A DNA stretch of 64,000 nt, from contig NZ_CP011388.1 in assembly GCF_001644605.1 (NCBI RefSeq), positions 3,810,501 to 3,874,500 on the forward strand. Direction: 5' to 3'. The notes under the pieces are model-generated. The model was not told where the DNA came from and made no database searches. It worked only from the letters and a program-made list of their open reading frames with translations. Shown piece after piece: positions 1 to 10,375 of this stretch. The translations under genes and the position numbers were made by a program. The stretch's first letter is position 1. Each line of letters opens with the position of its first letter. The stretch is from Paenibacillus swuensis (lineage in GTDB: Bacteria; Bacillota; Bacilli; Paenibacillales; DY6).

Positions 1-265
1 CCAAAGAGATCTAGGTCTTTAGTATCTAGGTACAAAGAACTTGTAAAATAGATGAATACAAAAACCTTATTTTAAATTATGCAGTCATTACGTTGAATTT
101 GAATCATTAATGTCATTAATGAAATGTCATAAACCAGTGACAACCATAATGACTATCGACAAAATAATGTGCACACCCGTGAACAAGATTAGTTCCTCAG
201 GTTGAAGAGACCTCTTGGATATATATGTATAATCTAAGCAGTGTCGAAGAACAGGGGGAACCGCA
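1..265. other. Intergenic region with a 19-bp palindrome
   Basis: No gene is seen here. Positions 104-122 form a perfect palindrome (TCATTAATG, one central base, CATTAATGA), a plausible operator. A TATAAT hexamer at 228-233 lies 33 bases before the first gene and could be its -10 box. The TTGAAG at 202-207 is 20 bases upstream of it, which is too far for a standard spacer. The octamer atctaggt occurs twice near the left edge. Confidence 0.4.
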
Positions 266-1483
266 GTGAATCATTTGTTTGAGAAAGATGTACTGATCGT
301 GAACCAAGAAGCTGTGAATCCAAGAGCATTAACACCGATAAAGCCGGTGCAACAGCAATCGAAGATTTCACCGCCTGCAGAATTGGAAGGAACCGTTACT
401 CCCAAGGATACAGAATTAGCGGTAGCGTATGTGGAGCAGGCCTTTCAAATTCAATTAGAAAGGCTGCAAATCATCGTGGATGCCTCATTATTAGCGGTTG
501 AGCAAGTACAGGACAAGCGCATTGAAGTACTGGAGCAGGGGAAGAACGTCACCGTGGAAGACGTCATCTTTGACTTACTGTCCGTGTATTTGTGGGAAGT
601 CGGTATATTAGGGCATGTGTTAACGCCATTAATTAAAGAAGTGACAAGTGTCATCTGCGCCAAGTCCTTGGCCATGCAAGCGGTTTATGACCGAATTCCC
701 AAGACAGATTATGGCGCTCAAATCATCGGGATGGGAAGGTCCGAGAAGGAAGGTAAAGAAATCATCCGCACGATTATCCAGGATCACGTCCGTAATCCTA
801 AACAATTCACAAGCGAACAGTATGCCATGTTTACGAAATCGGTAACGGATCTGATCAGTAAAGCGCCGGATCAAGCAGCGGCCAAAGTGAAAAGTACGAT
901 TAAAAATTGGAAATCTCTTGCGGATAAAGTAAAGACGACCGCATTGAAAACCACGGACACTCCGAATGTCGCCCTGTTGAAAGCGGCGCAATCCTACGCG
1001 AGCAGGAACCGTACGGCTTTACATATGCAGAAGTCGAACACAATCGCCTTTATCCGTTCTAATCCGCGCATGAGCAAGAAGGAATTAAAGGAATTCGTCC
1101 GTGTTTTTGCCTGGGAAGAAATACCGGATGTCCAATTTATACGCGATCAATATCAGATGGCGCTGGAGATCGTAGTTTGGGCTCAATTGTATCGCTTTAA
1201 GGCGAATGATCCTTCCTCGCCGGAGGTCCTATTGAATAGCGGTAAATTCAGAGGAATTAACGATAAAATCGTTGATTATTGGATTATTCGCTTCCGAAGT
1301 GTGCTCGAATCTTATGAGAAAGTAAGCAAAGAACCTTGGGATACAATGCCAAGAGGAATCAAATGCAAAAAAATTAAAGCCTATTTCGAAGATATTTCCA
1401 AAAAGCTGGATGAAGTCTCCAATAAAGTAAAGCAGCCGATCAACAAAGTGTTCGTTGTTATTCCAAGCGCAGAGGAAGAATAA
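266..1483 (+). CDS. Unknown 405-residue protein
   Basis: I do not recognise this protein. It starts with GTG, preceded by a good AGGGGGA ribosome-binding site at 253-259. The first 45 residues are proline/glutamine-rich and look disordered. The rest is charged and mostly helical, with a more hydrophobic stretch around residues 100-135 and lysine-rich C-terminal helices ending in an acidic tail. There is no signal peptide and no clear transmembrane helix. It stands alone: the next gene is convergent and ends 9 bases away. Codon use resembles its neighbours, so it is probably a real expressed gene. Confidence 0.75.
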   Translation: MNHLFEKDVLIVNQEAVNPRALTPIKPVQQQSKISPPAELEGTVTPKDTELAVAYVEQAFQIQLERLQIIVDASLLAVEQVQDKRIEVLEQGKNVTVEDVIFDLLSVYLWEVGILGHVLTPLIKEVTSVICAKSLAMQAVYDRIPKTDYGAQIIGMGRSEKEGKEIIRTIIQDHVRNPKQFTSEQYAMFTKSVTDLISKAPDQAAAKVKSTIKNWKSLADKVKTTALKTTDTPNVALLKAAQSYASRNRTALHMQKSNTIAFIRSNPRMSKKELKEFVRVFAWEEIPDVQFIRDQYQMALEIVVWAQLYRFKANDPSSPEVLLNSGKFRGINDKIVDYWIIRFRSVLESYEKVSKEPWDTMPRGIKCKKIKAYFEDISKKLDEVSNKVKQPINKVFVVIPSAEEE

Positions 1484-1491
1484 ATTTCAAG

Positions 1492-2181
1492 CTAGTCAAC
1501 CGGCTTGATGACATATAAGCCTTCGCCTTGTTTCCATTCGGCATAGGGGATGGATGAAGGAGCGGAGTAACCGAGACTGCTTAATTCCTGCAGTAACCAT
1601 TCTTTCGTTTTGCCGATCTTCGCAAGTTCTTCTTTATTGATCTCACCGTCCTCGATGAGACTGTAAGCGATATGGGTTTCCTGCTCAGGCAAATTTAAGT
1701 CTGAGCGGGTTACGCCATCATAGAACGACTTTTTCAGCACACTTAAATTTCCGTTCGTCTCCAATACCGCATATGCCACCTCACGAATCGAAAATATATC
1801 CTTCTGACGAAGCAGCATTTGCAGTTGTTCAAAATCCATTTTGTTATGATGCATTTGCTTAAGATTAATTCGGCCGTCCTCAATAATGATGTCCGGGCTA
1901 CCGTCCAACGGTTTTCGCAATCGCTTCACCCTAAACGTTAGGATTTCCAGCGCATAACTGAGCAAACCCCAAAAAGCGATCGCATAAAGCAAATGGGAGA
2001 AATGGATTTCCTTGTCGTATATTGTATTTCCTACAAGTTCACTAAGCAATAAAGAAGAGATGAAATCGAAAGGCGTCAGCTGTGAAATTTCCTTCTTTCC
2101 CAAAATCCTTGTCGTAAGCCATAAGCCCGCAAACCCGGTAACCAATTTAAGGGTTATATAAGTATAATCCATTCTAAACAC
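1492..2181 (-). CDS. YetF-type (DUF421) membrane protein
   Basis: A 229-residue protein of the DUF421/YetF family (YetF, YdfR and YkjA in Bacillus). The N-terminal third has three hydrophobic segments and the family signature LTPFDFISSLLLSELVGN at about residues 35-52. The rest is the soluble C-terminal YetF domain. Family members are inner-membrane proteins linked to sporulation or germination, with no established activity. It lies 11 bases downstream of the SNF2 helicase gene on the same strand, so the two are probably co-transcribed. Confidence 0.85.
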   Translation of the reverse strand: MFRMDYTYITLKLVTGFAGLWLTTRILGKKEISQLTPFDFISSLLLSELVGNTIYDKEIHFSHLLYAIAFWGLLSYALEILTFRVKRLRKPLDGSPDIIIEDGRINLKQMHHNKMDFEQLQMLLRQKDIFSIREVAYAVLETNGNLSVLKKSFYDGVTRSDLNLPEQETHIAYSLIEDGEINKEELAKIGKTKEWLLQELSSLGYSAPSSIPYAEWKQGEGLYVIKPVD

Positions 2182-2192
2182 CTCTTCGCGGC

Positions 2193-5100
2193 TTAAATTA
2201 GCATCATTTCCCGAATATCCTCTTCTGTCAGCGTCATATCTGTGTTCGTGTTCCGACCGGAATCCACAATCGTTTCCATGAGTGACTTCTTCCGTTGTTG
2301 TAGCTCATACATCTTATCTTCTATTGTGCCTTGAGCAAGCAAGCGAATAACATGAACAACCTTCTGCTGTCCCATGCGGTGCGCGCGGTCCGTCGCTTGT
2401 TGTTCAACAGCGGGATTCCACCAGAGATCGTATAGAATGACGGTGTCCGCACCCGTCAAATTCAGTCCGGTACCGCCTGCCTTAAGCGAAACAAGAAAAA
2501 CATCGCGCTCGCCCTCATTGAATAGTTCACAATAGCGCATGCGTGTGGCCGCAGGGGTCTCACCATCCAGGTAGAAATGAGAAATGCCTTGCTCACTTAA
2601 CTGACGGCGCATCAGAGTCAGCATCTGTGTGAATTGTGAGAATACGAGGACCCGTTTCTCGGCGTTTCGGCAATCCTCCATCAAGGCGGCCCATTGTTCA
2701 AACTTGGCGGAGCTGCCGGTATACCCTTCCACAAATAAAGAGGGGTGACAGCAAAGCTGTCTGAGCCGCGTAATCCCAGCCAAAATCTTGATCCGATTTT
2801 TTTTAAAGCCTTCGTCATTCAGATGTTTTACCGTTTCTTGCTTCAGTTTCGCCAAATAAGCGATATATAATTTCTTCTGTTCAGGCAGCAACTCGGATGC
2901 TTGAGTCGTTTCAATCTTGTCCGGTAATTCCTGCAACACTTCGGATTTCAACCGGCGAAGCATGAAAGGACGTACTTGTCTGATCACTTGCTCTTGAGTT
3001 AATTCACGGAATGATTGCCGGTCGGGAAGTAAGCCGGGAAACACGATATTGTAAATAGACCAGAGATCTTCCAAGCGGTTTTCCACGGGTGTTCCTGTCA
3101 GAGCAAACCGGTGACGGGCCTTAAGCTTCTTCACGGATTGAGCTGTCTGCGTGAAGTGGTTCTTGAAATATTGCGCCTCGTCCAAAAACAGGGTATGAAA
3201 ATTGATATTCACATACGAATTCACATCTCTACGTAACAGAGGATAGGACGTCACAATCACATCCACCCGGGACAATTCTTGTAGCTGCCGATGTCTTTCC
3301 AACTTACTCCCCAGGGCAATAAGGACTTTAATCTGCGGAGCAAACTTGTTGAATTCGTTAAGCCAATTGTAAAGCAGAGAAGAGGGGCAGACGATGAGGA
3401 CGGGCCGTTGCAGGTCACGGATTTCCTGCAGTACGGACTGGATATAGGCGATGCTCATCAACGATTTACCCAGTCCCATGTCATCCGCCAGAATGCCGCC
3501 GAATCCGTACCTGGCAAGTGTCTTCAACCATTGAAAACCGTAGCTTTGATAATCCCTCAGCACATGGGTAAGATTCTCAGGCAACGGATGATCCAGATGA
3601 TCGGGGTTTCTTAAATGTTCCAGTAATCTCCGCAAGGGCTTGCTTAGGGAAATGGAGGGTCCCAGGTCCTGCTGATTAATGGAAGGGAGTCCGCGAGTCA
3701 AAGGAATCTGAATGCGGTTGCTCTCCAAATCCGCGGGGTTGATATCCACTTTGTTCATGAAATCCATAATCCGTTGAAAGCTTGCATCTTCCAGAGAGAG
3801 CAGACTTCCGTTAGCCAAGCGATGATATTTGCGTTTCTCCTTTAAAGCCGTAATGAGCGTACGAATGTCTTCTTCCGGAATTCCGTTCATCTGAAATTTA
3901 AATTCCAACCAATCGGTTCTCTCGTCAAAAGTAAGATGTATTTTGGGTATGATATGGGATTTGAACAGCTTTGCCTTAACAGCGGATGTAGCATAGACCT
4001 GCACATATGGACTGAGCTTGGGAACGGTATGATACAGAAAGTGATACTCGGCATCCTCATCTGTCATAAAGAAGCCGCTTTCTGTCCGGGTGAATGCCGC
4101 TCCTTCAATCATTTCCATAATAAGTTGTTCCGTCTCCCCGTCGCGTAGAAGTATGCGTTCAGGATGGTTGGAACGATTGGTCTCTTCCATGGGATTAATC
4201 AGAATATCTCCGTAATGAAACTCTAAACCGGCAAGAAGCCGATCCTTCACCCGATCCAGATACAATTTGGCTTGCAACTGGTTCCGTTCCAATCTTCGCG
4301 ATACGCTCTCTTCAATCAATACATTCCCTAGCTTCATTAATCCGGGAACGACCTTATCGATAAACGGCTCCATCTGTTCATGAGGAATGACCACATGTTG
4401 TTGTCCCGAGCGATTCAGCATTTGCTTGAAAGCTGTTAGACGGGAAACAGACTCATCTCCTAACCGCCATAGCTTACCGTCGGTAACGACCAAAGCATAA
4501 GATTCCATAACAGTGATCCGTTCCATTCCTGACACATTTAATCGATAAACTCCATCATCGGTCTGGGCTATGTTAAATTGCAAAGGAAGGGGATCAGCGG
4601 AAATGGAAATACCGTCGGTATTTCGTCCCTCATGCTCCAACCTCACATGTGGCGCACGTAACAGTAATGTATGAACTCTATCCCAAAGTGGCGGTGGGAC
4701 GGGAAGCCAGCGTAAAGAATCCTTCTTCTCATGAGTACGTAAGGTTTCCGAGGACCGGCGGTGAACCGTTTCACTTCGGCAAATCTGAATCAACAGCTGA
4801 ATGGCCGCCTCATCCGTGGCATCCATACTGTGCATCTCCGGATCATAAGTGAAAGATTTTGAGATTAGAATCGTTTTTTGCAGGCTAAGTTGACTTAAAT
4901 AATCCCTGATATCCGGCACGGCATATAAACGTTGTGTTCCTATTTTTAAAGCGATACACATCATGACAGGACCTGATCCGATACCAATCGGTTTACAGCT
5001 GAATTCCACTTGAAGCTTCTCCCGAGTATCAAACATAGAACGGGTAGCCAAAGACCCAGCGGAACGGCCCGTGAACAGCTTGAGCACTTCATTGGATAAT

Positions 5101-5450
5101 TCCGATTCATAGGCAGGAGCATCCTTCTTGGCTTTGGAAGATGGATTTGTCATGTTGTCTTGTTGCTGAAAGTAAATCGACAGAAGCACACCCGCAATAT
5201 GCGAGCAATATTTGTCGAAGGATGACAAGGTAGGGCAACTGCAAGAAGCCACAAGTTCATTTTGATGGTTGACGTGAACGGACACCTGCTCAAAGTTGCC
5301 GCTGCTTTGGACAGAGCCTTGACATTCCAGAGGATCTAAATCTAAATGTTGGATGGTTACTTTTCCAGATCGAAATAGTGCCGTGCCCGTGCGATATGCA
5401 ATTTGTCCGCAATGATTTTGGATATCTTTTAGCCTAAGAGTATAGCTCAT
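2193..5450 (-). CDS. SWIM zinc-finger SNF2-family helicase
   Basis: A 1085-residue SNF2/RapA-like ATPase. A SWIM zinc finger (CxC at 70-72, CxH at 82-84) lies at the N terminus, followed by a long bacterial SNF2-associated region. The C-terminal 450 residues hold the helicase core with Walker A DDMGLGKS, DEAQ box LDEAQ, and late motifs LVSLKAGGTGLNLTGA and QATDRAHRMGQ. The family remodels nucleic acid-protein complexes in transcription or repair. I chose the ATG at 5450 because AAGGAAGG sits just upstream; an in-frame ATG 30 bases earlier has no such site. It probably leads a two-gene operon with the DUF421 gene. Confidence 0.9.
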   Translation of the reverse strand: MSYTLRLKDIQNHCGQIAYRTGTALFRSGKVTIQHLDLDPLECQGSVQSSGNFEQVSVHVNHQNELVASCSCPTLSSFDKYCSHIAGVLLSIYFQQQDNMTNPSSKAKKDAPAYESELSNEVLKLFTGRSAGSLATRSMFDTREKLQVEFSCKPIGIGSGPVMMCIALKIGTQRLYAVPDIRDYLSQLSLQKTILISKSFTYDPEMHSMDATDEAAIQLLIQICRSETVHRRSSETLRTHEKKDSLRWLPVPPPLWDRVHTLLLRAPHVRLEHEGRNTDGISISADPLPLQFNIAQTDDGVYRLNVSGMERITVMESYALVVTDGKLWRLGDESVSRLTAFKQMLNRSGQQHVVIPHEQMEPFIDKVVPGLMKLGNVLIEESVSRRLERNQLQAKLYLDRVKDRLLAGLEFHYGDILINPMEETNRSNHPERILLRDGETEQLIMEMIEGAAFTRTESGFFMTDEDAEYHFLYHTVPKLSPYVQVYATSAVKAKLFKSHIIPKIHLTFDERTDWLEFKFQMNGIPEEDIRTLITALKEKRKYHRLANGSLLSLEDASFQRIMDFMNKVDINPADLESNRIQIPLTRGLPSINQQDLGPSISLSKPLRRLLEHLRNPDHLDHPLPENLTHVLRDYQSYGFQWLKTLARYGFGGILADDMGLGKSLMSIAYIQSVLQEIRDLQRPVLIVCPSSLLYNWLNEFNKFAPQIKVLIALGSKLERHRQLQELSRVDVIVTSYPLLRRDVNSYVNINFHTLFLDEAQYFKNHFTQTAQSVKKLKARHRFALTGTPVENRLEDLWSIYNIVFPGLLPDRQSFRELTQEQVIRQVRPFMLRRLKSEVLQELPDKIETTQASELLPEQKKLYIAYLAKLKQETVKHLNDEGFKKNRIKILAGITRLRQLCCHPSLFVEGYTGSSAKFEQWAALMEDCRNAEKRVLVFSQFTQMLTLMRRQLSEQGISHFYLDGETPAATRMRYCELFNEGERDVFLVSLKAGGTGLNLTGADTVILYDLWWNPAVEQQATDRAHRMGQQKVVHVIRLLAQGTIEDKMYELQQRKKSLMETIVDSGRNTNTDMTLTEEDIREMMLI

Positions 5451-5604
5451 AACTGATCCTTCCTTTAACAAATGACTCATGAACCGTTTATACTGATCCT
5501 CCTATCATAACAGACTCTGTTGCACATCAAAAACGACGCATTTACACATGACATGGTTTAGTTTTTAATAGTAGATAAGATAGTTGTGGGAGAGGATGAG
5601 GCAC

Positions 5605-5991
5605 ATGATTCATTTTGAAAAAATACATCACGTAAGCTTAGCGGTCAGGGATCTGGAAAAGGCGCGAGTTTTCTATAGTGAGCTCCTGGGGCTTCGGGAA
5701 ATTCAGCGTCCGGCGTTTAATTCCAGAGGAATCTGGTACGCCATCGGGAATCAGCAACTTCATTTGCTGGAACATGCCAACGGAGAAACACTGCGATTTG
5801 GTGCGATCGACACGGTAGACGGTCATTGCGCTTTCTGGGTCAGCAGTTACAAAGATACAGTTGCCTGGTTAGAGCAGGCGGGAATACCTTTTGAGGCCAG
5901 ACCGCAAAGCATTGCTGGATTTACCCAAATTTATGTTCTGGACCCGGATCACAATATTCTCGAATTTGATGCGCCCTATGAATCTAAATGA
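5605..5991 (+). CDS. VOC / glyoxalase-fold protein
   Basis: A 128-residue vicinal-oxygen-chelate protein with the typical start HHVSLAVRDLEKARVFYSELLG and the typical end YVLDPDHNILEFDAP. Candidate metal ligands are the His of HHVSL, the His of LHLLE and the Glu of ILEFD. VOC proteins include glyoxalases, dioxygenases and fosfomycin-modifying enzymes; the substrate cannot be read from sequence. ATG 5605 is preferred because GGGAGAGGA lies about 8 bases upstream; a TTG at 5584 would extend it by 7 residues. It is probably monocistronic. Confidence 0.8.
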   Translation: MIHFEKIHHVSLAVRDLEKARVFYSELLGLREIQRPAFNSRGIWYAIGNQQLHLLEHANGETLRFGAIDTVDGHCAFWVSSYKDTVAWLEQAGIPFEARPQSIAGFTQIYVLDPDHNILEFDAPYESK

Positions 5992-6091
5992 GATAGCATC
6001 CAATCATAGGGAGAACCCTTTTCATAGAATACATAAGCACATTCCAGTGTCGATTGTTGCTGGTTAACCTTATGAAAAGGGGTTGTTCGAG

Positions 6092-7477
6092 ATGGCGTGT
6101 AACGCGCAGGCTTTGGGGGGATGCTCGCATGCGGAGGGGCTTAACACAACGGCCGCAGGCACCGCTTCGCATGCGGAAGGCTATTTGACGCTAGCGACGG
6201 GTGATGCCGCTCATGTGGAAGGAGGAGGCTCCCTAGCGACGGGTTTGTATTCGCATGCGGAAGGCTTCAGCACCTCAGCGACCAATGTAGGCTCACATGC
6301 GGAGGGGTATCTGACGCAAGCATCGGGTCCCGCCTCGCATGCGGAAGGCGGAGGCTCCGTGGCAAGCGGGCTTTACGCCCATGCGGAAGGGCAAGGGACA
6401 TCCGCCTTGGCGATCAATGCCCATGCGGAAGGGGAATTTACCATCGCCAGCGGAGTAAATTCGCATGCGGAAGGGTTTGAATCCCTCGCCTCCGGGCAGG
6501 GTTCTCACGCCGAGGGTGAGCAGAATACGGCCAGCGGAAGGGCTTCGCATGCGGAAGGCAGCTTAAACCTGGCATCGGGCCTCTTTGCTCACGCGGAAGG
6601 TCAACGCACTGTGGCATCGGGCGATTTGTCCCACGCGCAAGGCAACCAGACGACGGCTAGCGGGTTGGCCGCCCATGCCGAAGGCGCCTTGACCACGGCA
6701 ACGGAGATCGCTTCCCATGCCGAGGGAGTGAATACGGTAGCGAATGCGTTGTTATCGCACACGGAGGGGCAAGGGACATCTGCGAACGGTTTGGAAGGCG
6801 CGCACATCATGGGCAGATTCGGCGCGGCGAATGAACTGGAATATTCCTGGTATCTCGCGAACGGAACCAGTGATGTAACACCGGGACTTGCCGCCAAAAT
6901 ACTGAGCAACGGTGACGTGAAAATCGACGGAACGGTTAGCAGTCCCGCGGCGGATTACGCCGAAATGTTCGAGACGCTGGACGGGCTGCCGCTTGAACCG
7001 GGGTACTTTGTGGCTCTCGAACAAGATAAGGTTCGGACCGCGACCGAGTCTGATCGGTTTGTCATTGGTGTGACCAGCGCCAAACCCGCATTCCTTTCGG
7101 ACAGCGCGGCATTAAGGTGGCATCACAAATTCATGACAGATGAATGGGGCAGAATCCAATATGAGACGGTAAAAGTGCCTGCCATTATGGATGAAGCCTG
7201 TAATTCCGTTGTACCTGAGCGAACGCTTCGTCAGCCCGTGCTTAACCCGGATTGGGATGCTTCGCTGGACTATATTCCTCGGAGCCAAAGACCGGAATGG
7301 GTTGCTGTCGGGATGATTGGAAAGCTTCTTGTGCGTGATGACGGAACTTCTCAGCCTGGCGGGCTATGCATTCCCAATCATCTGGGCGTTGCTACAGCCT
7401 CAGATCAAGGTTTCCTTGTTCTTAAACGGACTTTGCCTCATCAGATTCTCATACTGGTAGGCAGAACATACTCCTGA
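6092..7477 (+). CDS. Tail-spike-like protein: SHAEG repeats plus Peptidase G2 self-cleaving domain
   Basis: A 461-residue two-part protein. Residues about 10-235 are 16 copies of a 14-residue repeat centred on SHAEG with a following T-ASG, like the left-handed beta-roll of YadA-type adhesin heads. From about residue 285 (ADYAEMFE) to the end it matches the Peptidase_G2 / intramolecular-chaperone domain of phage tail spikes and appendages, which helps a trimer fold and then cuts itself off. There is no signal peptide, no anchor and no phage gene nearby. ATG 6092 is 9 bases after AAGGGG. It could be a spore-surface or released fibre, but its location is not known. Confidence 0.8.
   Translation: MACNAQALGGCSHAEGLNTTAAGTASHAEGYLTLATGDAAHVEGGGSLATGLYSHAEGFSTSATNVGSHAEGYLTQASGPASHAEGGGSVASGLYAHAEGQGTSALAINAHAEGEFTIASGVNSHAEGFESLASGQGSHAEGEQNTASGRASHAEGSLNLASGLFAHAEGQRTVASGDLSHAQGNQTTASGLAAHAEGALTTATEIASHAEGVNTVANALLSHTEGQGTSANGLEGAHIMGRFGAANELEYSWYLANGTSDVTPGLAAKILSNGDVKIDGTVSSPAADYAEMFETLDGLPLEPGYFVALEQDKVRTATESDRFVIGVTSAKPAFLSDSAALRWHHKFMTDEWGRIQYETVKVPAIMDEACNSVVPERTLRQPVLNPDWDASLDYIPRSQRPEWVAVGMIGKLLVRDDGTSQPGGLCIPNHLGVATASDQGFLVLKRTLPHQILILVGRTYS
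6110..6790 (+). repeat. 16 tandem 42-bp repeats encoding SHAEG units
   Basis: In-frame tandem repeats of 42 bases, each encoding 14 residues with the core SHAEG (variants HVEG, AHAEG, SHAQG, SHTEG). The DNA core is close to TCGCATGCGGAAGG. The copies are similar but not identical, so the array is old enough to have diverged and may still change length by recombination. Confidence 0.9.
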
Positions 7478-7501
7478 ACTACTTAATTAGTCTATCTAAA
7501 G

Positions 7502-7534
7502 ACCGTGCGTTGAAAGATGCACGGTTTTGTTTTG
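7502..7534 (+). terminator. Intrinsic terminator
   Basis: A 7-bp stem ACCGTGC/GCACGGT with a 10-base loop is followed by TTTGTTTTG. It ends the tail-spike-like gene. Confidence 0.8.
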
Positions 7535-7645
7535 ACTTAGGTCATAGATGTGGTCTATATCTAATGTGAATTCTATTGATTACTTGTATGGAAGACATTC
7601 GTATTATAGTGGAGTTAATAACTAAAACAGAGAGAGGACTTGAAC

Positions 7646-9655
7646 ATGCCTACAACACAAACCATTGAACAACTAGCGATTGATACGATCAGGACGTTAT
7701 CGATTGATTCCATTAACAGCGCGAATTCCGGTCACCCGGGGCTTCCGATGGGAGCGGCTCCAATGGCTTACACGCTCTGGTCCCAGTTTTTAAATCATAA
7801 TCCTGCTCACGCCGGGTGGTTTAACCGTGACCGGTTTGTTCTCTCCGCGGGTCATGGATCTGCACTGCTTTACAGCCTCTTGCACTTGTCCGGCTATCAA
7901 GTAACGCTGGATGATTTGAAGCAGTTCCGCAAGCTGAACAGCAAGACGCCGGGTCATCCCGAATACGGTCATACCGATGGTGTGGACGCCACAACCGGGC
8001 CGCTGGGGCAAGGGTTAGCGATGGCCGTCGGGATGGCTATGGCCGAAGCTCATCTTGGCGCCAAGTTCAACAAAGACAAGTTTCCCGTGGTGGATCATTA
8101 CACTTATGCGCTTGTGGGAGACGGCTGTCTGATGGAAGGTATTTCCTACGAGGCCATGTCGATGGCTGGTCATATGAAGTTGGGCAAGTTAATCGTCTTG
8201 TATGATTCCAATGAGATCTCCTTGGACGGTGAGCTGCATCTTTCCTTTGGTGAGCATATTCAAAAAAGAGCCGAATCCGCGAATTGGGAGTATATCCGGG
8301 TTGAAGACGGCAATGATCTTCCCGGCATTGCCGAAGCGATTGCGTCTGCCCGGCAGAATCATTCACAACCTACGCTGATCGAGGTTCGAACGATTATCGG
8401 TTACGGCAGCAAGGCGGCGGGAACGAATAAGGTGCACGGTAACCCGCTTGGTCTGGAAGAGGCGAAGGCGACTAAGGCCGTCTATGGTTGGCATCATGAA
8501 GAAGAGTTCACCGTTCCGGAAGAGGTCAAAGCTCATTATGAGCAGTTAAAGCTTAAAGGCGCGGGCAAAGAAGATGAATGGAATCAACTTATGGCCGCTT
8601 ACTCAGCTCAGTATCCGTCACAAGGTAAAGAACTCGCGCAAGTGATTGACGGATCTGTGTCGTTGGAAACAGCGGATATTCTGACATTTGACACGTCCAA
8701 ATCCGTTTCGACCCGTGTCGCGAGCGGTGAGTCCATTAATCATTACGTTGGAATCGTTCCGTCAATCTTCGGTGGCAGCGCGGACTTGTCGCATTCGACG
8801 ATGACAAACATTAAGGGCGAACAATCTTTCGCTATAGAATCCTACGCGGGACGTAATATTTATTTCGGTGTCCGAGAGCATGCGATGGGAGCGGCAGGGA
8901 ACGGTATGGCGTTACATGGGGGCGTTAAACCATTCGTCAGCACATTCTTCGTTTTCAGCGACTATTTGCGCCCGTCGATCCGACTGGCGGCATTGCAACA
9001 GCTGCCTGTCATTTATGTCTTCACCCATGACTCCATTGCTGTGGGGGAAGATGGTCCTACGCATGAGCCTGTCGAGCATCTGGCAGCATTGCGCACAATC
9101 CCGGGTCTAACCGTCATCAGACCGACGGACGCCAATGAAACAGCAAGCGCCTGGGCGTACGCCCTGCAACAACAGGAGGGACCTGTTGCTCTTATTCTGA
9201 GCAGACAGAATCTTCCGGTGTATGAAACAACCAAGGCTAATGTGGCAGGAGTGATGAAAGGAGCGTATATTCTTACGGAAACGAACCCTGAGCCGGATGT
9301 AATCCTCATCGCCACAGGGTCGGAAGTATCTCTTGCGGTGAATGCGAAGATTGAGCTTGAACGGGATGGTATATCGGTGCGTGTTGTCGCGATGCCTTGC
9401 CGAGAGTTGTTCGACCGTCAAACCGAGGCGTACAAACAAAGCGTGCTTCCTGATCGCGTCGGTAACAGGGTAACGATAGAAGCCGGCATCGGGCTCGGAT
9501 GGGAACGTTATGCCGGGCCGATAGGGAAAGTGTTGTCCATCGATACGTTCGGGGCTTCAGGTCCGGGGCCGCAGGTTATGGAACACTTTGGATTCTCAAC
9601 GGAAAACGTGGTACGTCTGACGAAAGCAATGCTGAAGAAATCATCTAACCTATAA
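7646..9655 (+). CDS. tkt: Transketolase
   Basis: A 669-residue thiamine-diphosphate transketolase that moves two-carbon units between ketose and aldose phosphates in the pentose phosphate pathway. Visible are the N-terminal [17 protein letters not shown] region, the ThDP/Mg motif [19 protein letters not shown], and the pyrimidine-domain stretch [18 protein letters not shown]. The length is typical. ATG 7646 follows GAGAGG by 8 bases. It is followed after 15 bases by transaldolase, so the two non-oxidative pentose phosphate enzymes form an operon. Confidence 0.97.
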   Translation: MPTTQTIEQLAIDTIRTLSIDSINSANSGHPGLPMGAAPMAYTLWSQFLNHNPAHAGWFNRDRFVLSAGHGSALLYSLLHLSGYQVTLDDLKQFRKLNSKTPGHPEYGHTDGVDATTGPLGQGLAMAVGMAMAEAHLGAKFNKDKFPVVDHYTYALVGDGCLMEGISYEAMSMAGHMKLGKLIVLYDSNEISLDGELHLSFGEHIQKRAESANWEYIRVEDGNDLPGIAEAIASARQNHSQPTLIEVRTIIGYGSKAAGTNKVHGNPLGLEEAKATKAVYGWHHEEEFTVPEEVKAHYEQLKLKGAGKEDEWNQLMAAYSAQYPSQGKELAQVIDGSVSLETADILTFDTSKSVSTRVASGESINHYVGIVPSIFGGSADLSHSTMTNIKGEQSFAIESYAGRNIYFGVREHAMGAAGNGMALHGGVKPFVSTFFVFSDYLRPSIRLAALQQLPVIYVFTHDSIAVGEDGPTHEPVEHLAALRTIPGLTVIRPTDANETASAWAYALQQQEGPVALILSRQNLPVYETTKANVAGVMKGAYILTETNPEPDVILIATGSEVSLAVNAKIELERDGISVRVVAMPCRELFDRQTEAYKQSVLPDRVGNRVTIEAGIGLGWERYAGPIGKVLSIDTFGASGPGPQVMEHFGFSTENVVRLTKAMLKKSSNL

Positions 9656-9670
9656 ACGGAGGTAATAACT

Positions 9671-10333
9671 ATGAAATTTTTTATCGATACGGCCAATGTG
9701 GAAGATATCAAAAAAGCCTACAAAATCGGCGTGCTTTCCGGCGTGACTACGAATCCTTCGTTGGTGGCCAAGGAAGGCGTCAAATTCGAGGATCGAATCG
9801 CTGAAATTTTGCGTGAAGTGCCCGAGGTTGAATCTGTTTCCGCGGAAGTAACGCCTGATGCTCTAACGGCTGAAGAGATGATTGCGCAAGCCGATGAACT
9901 AATTAAGATTAACGATTATGATAAGAACATCACAATTAAGCTTCCGATGACGCTGGAAGGACTGGAGGCCTGCCGCTACCTGACCCAAAAAGGCGTGAAA
10001 ACGAACGTAACGTTAATCTTTACTGTTAATCAAGCGCTGCTGGCCGCCCGAGCGGGCGCTACGTATGTTTCGCCGTTTCTTGGCCGCTTGGATGATATTT
10101 CGGAGGACGGCGTCCAATTAATTACCAGAGTGGCTGAAGTATTCCGCACCCATAACTTGAGTGCGCAGATCATTGCCGCATCGGTTCGTCATCCGGACCA
10201 CGTGACGCGTGTAGCTATGGCGGGCGCGCATATCGCGACCATTCCTTTCTCAGTCATTGAACAAATTTCCAAGCATCCGTTAACCGACCAAGGCATGGAG
10301 AAGTTTGCTGCCGATTGGAAAAAGACCGTCTAA
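9671..10333 (+). CDS. tal: Transaldolase (FSA/TalC-type)
   Basis: A 220-residue small-type transaldolase / fructose-6-phosphate aldolase-like protein. It shows the N-terminal [13 protein letters not shown] and [13 protein letters not shown] motifs and the Schiff-base lysine in ITIKLP (about K90). It transfers dihydroxyacetone units between sugar phosphates. A perfect GGAGG lies at 9659-9663. Its position directly after tkt suggests pentose phosphate transaldolase rather than a free aldolase. Confidence 0.95.
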   Translation: MKFFIDTANVEDIKKAYKIGVLSGVTTNPSLVAKEGVKFEDRIAEILREVPEVESVSAEVTPDALTAEEMIAQADELIKINDYDKNITIKLPMTLEGLEACRYLTQKGVKTNVTLIFTVNQALLAARAGATYVSPFLGRLDDISEDGVQLITRVAEVFRTHNLSAQIIAASVRHPDHVTRVAMAGAHIATIPFSVIEQISKHPLTDQGMEKFAADWKKTV

Positions 10334-10375
10334 TAGAGATTGATTGTTATTTGTTAGTAGTTGTACACTAGATGA

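Noticed and set aside
6110-6790. Regular 42-bp repeats resembling a repeat/spacer array
   Set aside because: The whole array is one open frame with a 14-residue protein period and no spacers, so it is a protein repeat and not CRISPR.
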